Part shown: piece by piece, positions 58,405-64,000 of the stretch
How the letters are laid out: each line of letters starts with the position of its first letter
Position numbering within the stretch: the stretch's first letter is position 1
From: Zasmidium citrigriseum
Taxonomy: Eukaryota > Ascomycota > Dothideomycetes > Mycosphaerellales > Mycosphaerellaceae
Reading direction: 5' to 3'
NCBI GenBank assembly: GCA_002786025.1
Contig: NHNW01000038.1
Location: 310,001-374,000 of the forward strand
DNA: 64,000 bases
Made by a program: the position numbers and the translations under genes
The notes under the pieces: model-generated
Told to the model about the DNA's origin: nothing
The model's input: the letters and a program-made list of their open reading frames with translations, nothing else
Database searches by the model: none

Positions 58405-59567
58405 AAGACGAGGCCAGAAGTTCGCTGTCAGGATGGGAGGTCAGGAGGCTCAGTCTCAAATATGTGATTTGTTGTTCGATTCTTTATACCCTCAGAGGTT
58501 GGCGTGTGTTGGAGCATTTTTGGGGAGATGTTTGAAGTGTGGAGCAGCAAGCAGCATTGAATACGACAGATGGTATAGGGAAAGTTTCCTTGAATCAGCC
58601 AATTTGGGAGTATGCATGTTCTGTCGATGTGAAAGTCTGGCTCGGGGGTCCACGCTCCCTTGAGTCAAGTCTACCAACGGCACAAAGTACATGTACTCTG
58701 TACTAATCCGCTCATTCATCGTCTCAATTCTGGCCTCAGATCCGTGCTCGCTTTGGACGACCCGACTCTTCTGCGTACTTGTCCGCTCAGTTGCACATAG
58801 CGCATGGAGCAGACCAATTGGCCTGAGACAGACTCAAGTTCTCGAGTAGATCTCGCGAGCATCTCGAATTAACCAGCCAACTGGCGACGCCTCAAGGGCT
58901 TTGAAACTTTCCAGTCTGAAGGAATCAGGAGGCGGAAGACCTTTCTAGATAGGGCCGATGAACCCAAGAAGTCAAAGCAGCTACACGAGGTGAAGTCGGT
59001 AAGGATATCATGCCACGATCCAGTCCCAAGCATTTCATGGACGTCCGAAACTTTTCGAAGGCGATTCAATAGCTCAGTGGAGAGCCATAGTCTTCGAGAC
59101 AGTGATTGAGAGATAGGTACGTCCATAGGTATGTCGAAACTGGACGACCAGCCTGGAAACATTTAGCCTGGAAACTTTCAGCCCCTGAACAGAGGTGCAA
59201 CTGGATGGCATGTCGAACATTGCAAAGTAGAAATTCTGTACCGGGTATCTAGGTCAATCCATCGGATGCATCGCTGACCTCCCAAGCGCCGTCACGCCCA
59301 ACCCGAAATAATACTCAATCATACGCTCGAATCATCGCTCGAAGTCGACCAATCCTCGGATCTATCCCTTCGAACCCACGACGCCAACCTCGAAAGTCTC
59401 GCCCCAACGCGGCCTCGTCGTCGACTGGGGCCTGGCACTCCGAAACGCTCCAGTACTATACAAAACAACATGTGAGCGCTCAATGCCATGCAAAACGCGG
59501 TTCTGTTACCGCGGTGTCAATGTGTGAATGTGTCCATCTCCCAACGCCTCTCGCCTCATCGTCATCA
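58405..59567. other. Intergenic with dispersed repeat fragments
   Basis: About 1.16 kb between convergent stops. It contains repeat A copy 3 on the minus strand (58829-58913) and a weak match on the plus strand near 59168-59195. Around 59034-59120 it resembles 52055-52138. The stretch 59280-59460 shows nothing recognisable. Confidence 0.55.
58829..58913 (-). repeat. Dispersed repeat A, copy 3
   Basis: On the minus strand it reads GGAAAGTTTCAAAGCCCTTG then GGCGTCGCC-GTTGGCT. It aligns with 51147-51229 on the plus strand with about 90% identity in the first 40 nt and a looser match to the end. Upstream on the minus strand are CTTC-initial pieces of 23-25 nt that may be a very degraded 22-bp array. 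Confidence 0.65.
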
Positions 59568-61061
59568 TCATCTGCTACCGCCGGTCTCGTTGTTGTTGTT
59601 TGGATTGCCTCCATTGTTGGGAGGCGGGTTGCCGCCTGGGCTGAATGCTTCGCGCATGCGTGAGAAGATGCCGCCGCTGGACTCGCCTTGCCGCCGACGC
59701 TCTGGCGACTCTGAGACTCTGAACGGATTGAATCGACTACCATCGCCACGGGCACTACCTTCCGCACCGGCCGAATTTGCTCGGGGGAACGGATACTCAC
59801 CAGGTACACTAGAACGCTGATACTCTGGCGAGTGCATATCGTTCATCGGTGCTTGGCTCGGTTCGCGAGCGCGGTTGGCATCTGCTGCTCCGTCCTTGGG
59901 CATGATGCCCTGGCGACAGTGAGGGCAAGTATCGTGCGTCTGTAGCCATGCCTTTATACACTCGTGGTGGAACCAGTGACCGCATGGCAGCTCAGTAACA
60001 GTCGCACCAATAGCGGCCTCATCCATGCAAATGGAGCAGTCTGCAGTACCACTCTCACCCACATCCTTCTGCGAGATCGTCTTCTTTGGGAGGGACTCGA
60101 TGGCCTCCTCTGACGCTGGACCTGGTGCATTGCCGGCTTGATGCTGCTCCATTAGCTGGGTGACAATTCGATCGAGTGCCTCCTGACTGTAGACCGCATC
60201 ACCATGCACGCCGCCTGCCGGCATGCCCAGCAATTGGAAGAGGTCGCCGATCGGTATAGGCCCGCCACCGTGCATACCTCCACCGCCGCCGCCAACACCC
60301 ATGAATATGGGGCCGTTTCCAGGTCCTGCACGCATTCCTCCTGCATGAAAGCCTGGGCCTCCCCCCATTGCACCGATATTCATGAACATCTGAGCCATCA
60401 TTCGCTCAATGTGATCTGGCTGGTTGTTCATGGGCTGCGGAGCATTGGCATTTCGAGGGAAGAGGTTGGCGTTCGAAGACGACGTTATCGTGTAAGAATA
60501 GCCAGGTCCGGATCCATGTCTCACGAAGGTGCCGCCATTACCAGGTTGCTGCTGATTCTGCTGCTGGTTGCCCTGATCTCCCTCCGGACCAGGTGTACCA
60601 CGCTCTTGACCCTGACCTTCCTGCTGCTGCTGCTGTGGTTGCTGTTGGCCACCAAACATGCCCTGCAATGCTGGACCAAAGAGATTCATCAGACCTCCGC
60701 CAAGGCCTCCCATGTTCGGATTTTGTCCATTTGGTCCACCTATTGTGAAGTTTCTCGTGAATGTGCCAGTGAAGCGACCGCCAGGAGGTTGCCCTTGCGC
60801 ATGAGGATGCCAATGGAAGTCGTCGATATCGCCTTCGTCAGGGTCTGGAGCGTACCACTCGTGATTGCCGCCGCCAGGATGCTGAGGGTCGGCGGGGATA
60901 TGATTGTCGTCGTCTCGCGGATCTTGGTCCTCCTCGATGATCTCGGTGAAATCAGACTGACATTCGGGGCAAATGATGCCGTGCTCGTCTCTGTACCACT
61001 CGTTCTCGCACTGATGACAAAATACCAGCTCACGCTGTTGAGGCTGCTGCGGTCGATCCAT
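59568..61061 (-). CDS. RING-H2 E3 ubiquitin ligase (RNF115/126-like)
   Basis: Intronless, 497 aa from the ATG at 61061; the frame is open further upstream but only from a non-ATG codon. The N-terminal zinc ribbon reads ELVFCHQCENEWYRDEHGII-CPECQSDF, as in RNF115/RNF126. A long Gly/Gln/Asn/Pro-rich low-complexity middle (about 60-285) follows, including FGGQQQPQQQQQEG. At about 350-395 lies the RING-H2: CSICMDEAAIGATVTELPCG, then HWFHHECIKAWLQTHDTCPH, ending in CRQG. The ligand order is C3H2C3. The tail is disordered and ends in Asn-rich repeats. Relatives ubiquitinate misfolded or trafficking cargo in the cytosol. A long antisense frame across it reflects low-complexity composition and is not a gene. 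Confidence 0.93.
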   Translation of the reverse strand: MDRPQQPQQRELVFCHQCENEWYRDEHGIICPECQSDFTEIIEEDQDPRDDDNHIPADPQHPGGGNHEWYAPDPDEGDIDDFHWHPHAQGQPPGGRFTGTFTRNFTIGGPNGQNPNMGGLGGGLMNLFGPALQGMFGGQQQPQQQQQEGQGQERGTPGPEGDQGNQQQNQQQPGNGGTFVRHGSGPGYSYTITSSSNANLFPRNANAPQPMNNQPDHIERMMAQMFMNIGAMGGGPGFHAGGMRAGPGNGPIFMGVGGGGGGMHGGGPIPIGDLFQLLGMPAGGVHGDAVYSQEALDRIVTQLMEQHQAGNAPGPASEEAIESLPKKTISQKDVGESGTADCSICMDEAAIGATVTELPCGHWFHHECIKAWLQTHDTCPHCRQGIMPKDGAADANRAREPSQAPMNDMHSPEYQRSSVPGEYPFPRANSAGAEGSARGDGSRFNPFRVSESPERRRQGESSGGIFSRMREAFSPGGNPPPNNGGNPNNNNETGGSR

Positions 61062-62284
61062 GCTGACGGGTGGAGGGGCGAAAGAAGTCGAGGTGACGGT
61101 GTAAGAGGAGCGCGAGCTCCGCAAGCTGTCGCTGTCGATGTCAAGTCGCCAATGAGTGAAGGCTAGGAATTAAAGTGCAAGCAGAATGGCGGTTTGCTGG
61201 GCGTCAATTGGCCTTTGCCTTTGTCATCGGGTGGGCTGTCGGCTGTCAAAGCGGGCAGGAAGGACGGCAGCTGAAGAGAAAGATTGCTGGAGGAGGTCGC
61301 AGTTGCCGCTCGAGCGAGCAGAGGAGGGAGGTGTCGGAGGCGGTGGTGGGTGGTGGAGGAGGAGTCGTGAAGTCGGAGATTAATAAGAGAGCACGCGGCC
61401 TCGCGTGAGGTGTTGAAGTGAATCAAGAAACCCTCCCGCCGACGTCATACAGCCAAACTCAAAGGAACGTGTGGCGGTGCCTGTGGCGTCTTCGCAGGAA
61501 GCAGATCTGCTATCTCGAGATTCGCAGAGGTGTCTGGGGCAATGAAGACAGTGAGGTGATCGTGAGTCGCAGGAACATGGATGGGGAACGTTTTGAACAG
61601 CACCTCTTGCGCCGGAGCCATCGGGGCTTGGATGAGTCGTCGCGGCGCTGACTACCGCGCGAACATTCTGGAAGACGTGCACTGAGGCATCATTCACAGA
61701 GGGATCAACAAGTCACATTTAAGTCATGTTGTACGGGCGATGTATTGAAGAGTCTTGTTTTCAGCACTACATTGACTGTATCACCCTGCTTCTCCACGAC
61801 CGAGAGCCTGTCTGAGGCTCTAAGCCTTGTGCACGCAAAAGTGGCGCAAATGATGTCGAGGGTCGTTCTTGGGAGCACTGTTGAAAAAGGCCTGCTTGGA
61901 ACAGACCGCAACGCCGAACATTCACTGTCACTGCAAGTTGTGGTATGTTACCTGGTCGGATGGAACACTCTGTCCACCTATTGAAAGACAGCGCGTTGAG
62001 TAAAAGGTAAACGATCCGAAGAACGTTTGGGAATCAATCTCCCTTGCACCAAAATAGGGCCAGACCAAGGTGGTGAGGGTAGAGCCCAGAGTGTTGGCAA
62101 GGTGGGGTGGGGGAGGGAAGTGATAATGAGTAGAAATGTGAAAGATGAAGTCTCAAGCCCTTCATTGCAGGCTATATCCCCTGGCCGCGGTCATTCCCAT
62201 CATGACCATCTAGCGCCGAACGCCTCCATGCGGACCTTTTCATGACTTCAAATCGTAGCAACCCTGCTGGTTTGTGAGTCGCAT
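61062..62284. other. Intergenic
   Basis: About 1.2 kb between the E3 ligase start and the uL11 stop, both minus strand. Purine-rich runs near 61260-61370 (GGAGGAGG) probably belong to the E3 promoter or leader. No supported gene or RNA. Confidence 0.5.
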
Positions 62285-62931
62285 TTACTCCTCAGGGATC
62301 TCAATCTCGCCCGACTCGATGTCGTCGGAGATGGCCTTTGGACTCCTGCCGTCGACCTGGCAGCCGGTGGAGAAAGCAGTGCCGAGAATCTCCTTGACGG
62401 TACCCTTGAGGTCCTTGGCCATGGACTTGAAGCGCATCTTGCGGGCGATCTCGATGATCTCGTCGAGAGGGATGGACTTGGTGTGCTTGATGTTCTTCTC
62501 CTTCTTGCGGTCACGCGGGGGCTCCTTGAGGGCCTTGATGACGAGCGACGAGGCAGAGGGAACGACGGAGACGGCGGCCTGACGGTTCTTGATGGTGAGG
62601 CGGACGGTCACACGGAGACCTTTCTGTGGTGTATGTCAGTGTTGGACTGAAAATTGAATGGAGGCGCATTTTGTTGCGCATTGGAAGGCGTACCCAGTCG
62701 CCAGTGGCCTTGGCGATATCTTCACCGACCTTCTTGGGGGAGAGACCAAGAGGACCGATCTTGGGAGCGAGGGCGGACGAAGCACCAACCTCACCACCGG
62801 TGGCACGGAGGTGGATAATCTTCTCCTCGTTGGGGTCGAACTTTGGCGCTGGACATGATTGTGAGCAGGTGTTTCGGTGGGATTCAGCCGGCGGCTGTAG
62901 CCAGAGCTCGAGAGGGGCGATACTTACCCAT
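62285..62931 (-). CDS. RPL12: 60S ribosomal protein uL11 (L12)
   Basis: Three exons, 62931-62928, 62848-62694 and 62623-62285; 165 aa, the normal length. The first coding exon is just ATG plus one base, followed by a 79-nt intron. The protein reads [20 protein letters not shown], then [40 protein letters not shown] and [20 protein letters not shown]. This is the complete two-domain uL11 that binds the GTPase-associated centre of 25S rRNA and contacts the P-stalk. Early introns are common in fungal ribosomal protein genes and may serve expression. It is divergent from the next gene over 492 bp. Confidence 0.98.
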
Positions 62932-63423
62932 GGCTAGTAGGTAAGGTGGTCTGCCTCAACTCGATGTGTGAAGTGACGAAACGAGGATGGGATATTGGGC
63001 GAGTCTCGTTTGGTGGAAGAGGAGTTGGGACAAGCTGAAGCCGAGATTTTGATCAGTGTGCAGCGAGCGGGCGCTAGAGCTTGGGACGGGCCGTTCAGAC
63101 AAGCATCTCAAAGCGTGGAGGTGGGCAGCCAGTCTTGGAGCAGGCAATTGGGCGTGTCAGCAGATCTGAACATTCGGGCGGACCTCGTGGACCTCGTGTG
63201 CCCATCGACTGCGACAGGTGAAACATCCTTCGTCCGTCAGCTGCGTCTGGCAGCGTCGCGCCGGGAAGATGCCTCTGCACCCTCGCCGTGCTTGCTGTCC
63301 TTCGCCTACCGCTTCCTGCTCGCCGAAGTCTAATCTGGCTGACGGTTTGCAAGTGGGGTCCGAGGGAATTGACGATAGCAAAAGTAAACAACTACTCCCA
63401 CCTCCATTCCTGCGCCGCCCACC
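62932..63423. promoter_or_regulatory. Divergent promoter region, RPL12 / partial transporter-like gene
   Basis: The 492 bp between divergent starts should hold the strong ribosomal-protein promoter. I cannot name a specific factor site. Confidence 0.5.
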
Positions 63424-64000
63424 ATGGCCTCTCACTCTCCGTCCGGCTCCAATTCTCCCAGACCCTCTCGAGAAAGTCCACCACGAAGTCCCACCAGTCC
63501 GTCCAGCCCTTCGAGTAGCACGCCGCCTTCACGACAAGGCCACCAATACCGCCCTTCGCAGCCATCGTTACTGAGGCGCTCGCATATGCCTTCTTCGTCA
63601 CCGGAAGAGGACCGATCGGGGCGCAATATCGAAGACGATGGCGTTGAGGCGCAAGACCATGCTCCTATAGATGTGGATGTGGATGCGACCAGGCAACATG
63701 CAACCATTGACGAGCCCAGCGATGACGAAGTGAATGCGCGGACAGCTCTACTGCATAACATTGGCGCATCGCATAGGGGGGACGAGAACGGTGAGAATGG
63801 GACGTTCACAACGCGGCCTCGATATGGGCATGGGTATGGATCGTTCGCGAGCAGTATTGCTGCAACGGAGACCGGGAGTTTCGAACAACATAGACCAAGC
63901 CTTGGAGGCCGCGTACCTACAGACATCAATACAAGTAGGTCTGGTGTTGCAGAATATCTTCCAGATTCCGTTACAGATGGTCTACTTGGGCGACCCAAAA
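63424..64000 (+). CDS. N-terminus of a probable SulP-type membrane transporter, partial
   Basis: The frame opens at an ATG in good context (CACCATGGCC) and runs off the window after 192 codons. Residues 1-70 are Ser/Pro/Arg-rich and disordered (MASHSPSGSNSPRPSRESPP). Further on are ARTALLHNIGAS, YGHGYGSFASSIAATETGSF and DSVTDGLLGRP. The last piece resembles the segment just before the first helix of fungal SulP/STAS-domain proteins related to yeast YGR125W. That assignment is tentative because no membrane helix lies inside the window. Any long-tailed fungal membrane protein could look like this. Confidence 0.6.
   Translation, partial: MASHSPSGSNSPRPSRESPPRSPTSPSSPSSSTPPSRQGHQYRPSQPSLLRRSHMPSSSPEEDRSGRNIEDDGVEAQDHAPIDVDVDATRQHATIDEPSDDEVNARTALLHNIGASHRGDENGENGTFTTRPRYGHGYGSFASSIAATETGSFEQHRPSLGGRVPTDINTSRSGVAEYLPDSVTDGLLGRPK

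Noticed and set aside
60204..61166. 320-codon antisense frame across the RING-H2 gene
   Set aside because: It arises from the low-complexity Gly/Gln stretches; its Leu runs mirror the Gln and Glu codons of the real gene.

Overview
The window is nuclear DNA from a filamentous ascomycete. Genes are single-copy and monocistronic on both strands. Most are broken by short introns (about 43-80 nt) with GTRNGT-type donors and YAG acceptors. The gene set is fungal: a chitin synthase, a group III G-alpha, a Hog1-type MAP kinase, Abp2, Avl9, DUF7053 and 2EXR proteins. Codon use and protein style suggest a Dothideomycete, possibly Mycosphaerellales; that placement is inferred from familiarity, not from a search. 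I rebuilt exon structures by hand from splice signals and conserved protein sequence. Coordinates of spliced genes span first to last coding base, and introns are listed in each entry.

Layout. 0-15.8 kb is gene-dense: C-terminus of a delta-12 fatty-acid desaturase, a large alpha/beta hydrolase, a SLY41-like transporter, Abp2, a peroxisomal PMP47/ANT1-type carrier, eEF1-gamma, mitochondrial ribosomal protein uS9m, a small coiled-coil orphan and a Cys-rich single-pass membrane protein. 15.8-18.9 kb is gene-poor and ends in an 11-unit, 22-bp tandem array. 18.9-22.7 kb holds three fungus-specific genes on the minus strand (2EXR-like, DUF7053, tachykinin/transcription-factor-like). 23.4-33.3 kb carries a chitin synthase, G-alpha and Hog1, a group that could share a theme of wall and stress signalling. 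33.8-51.1 kb is dense housekeeping: ETF-alpha, Avl9, a Gfo/Idh/MocA oxidoreductase, CAP/Srv2, a Mak32-like PfkB protein, a UIM protein, a GFA enzyme and a RING-SNF2 helicase. 51.1-52.3 kb is a second gene-poor patch with a second 22-bp array. 52.3-64 kb has a Ure2-like GST, a mucin-like secreted protein, an M43 metalloprotease, a RING-H2 E3 ligase, ribosomal protein uL11 and the start of a probable SulP-type transporter.

The most unusual signal is a family of degenerate 22-bp tandem repeats, clear at two loci about 33 kb apart on opposite strands, with related dispersed repeats beside one of them and near 58.9 kb. I recognise no known mobile element in it. I found no CRISPR, convincing tRNA, rRNA or intact transposon, and no biosynthetic cluster. 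Other points worth a look are two possible N-termini for CAP, a 22-nt microexon in the GST, a substituted catalytic Asp in the PfkB protein and a shortened 2EXR gene beside the repeat array.
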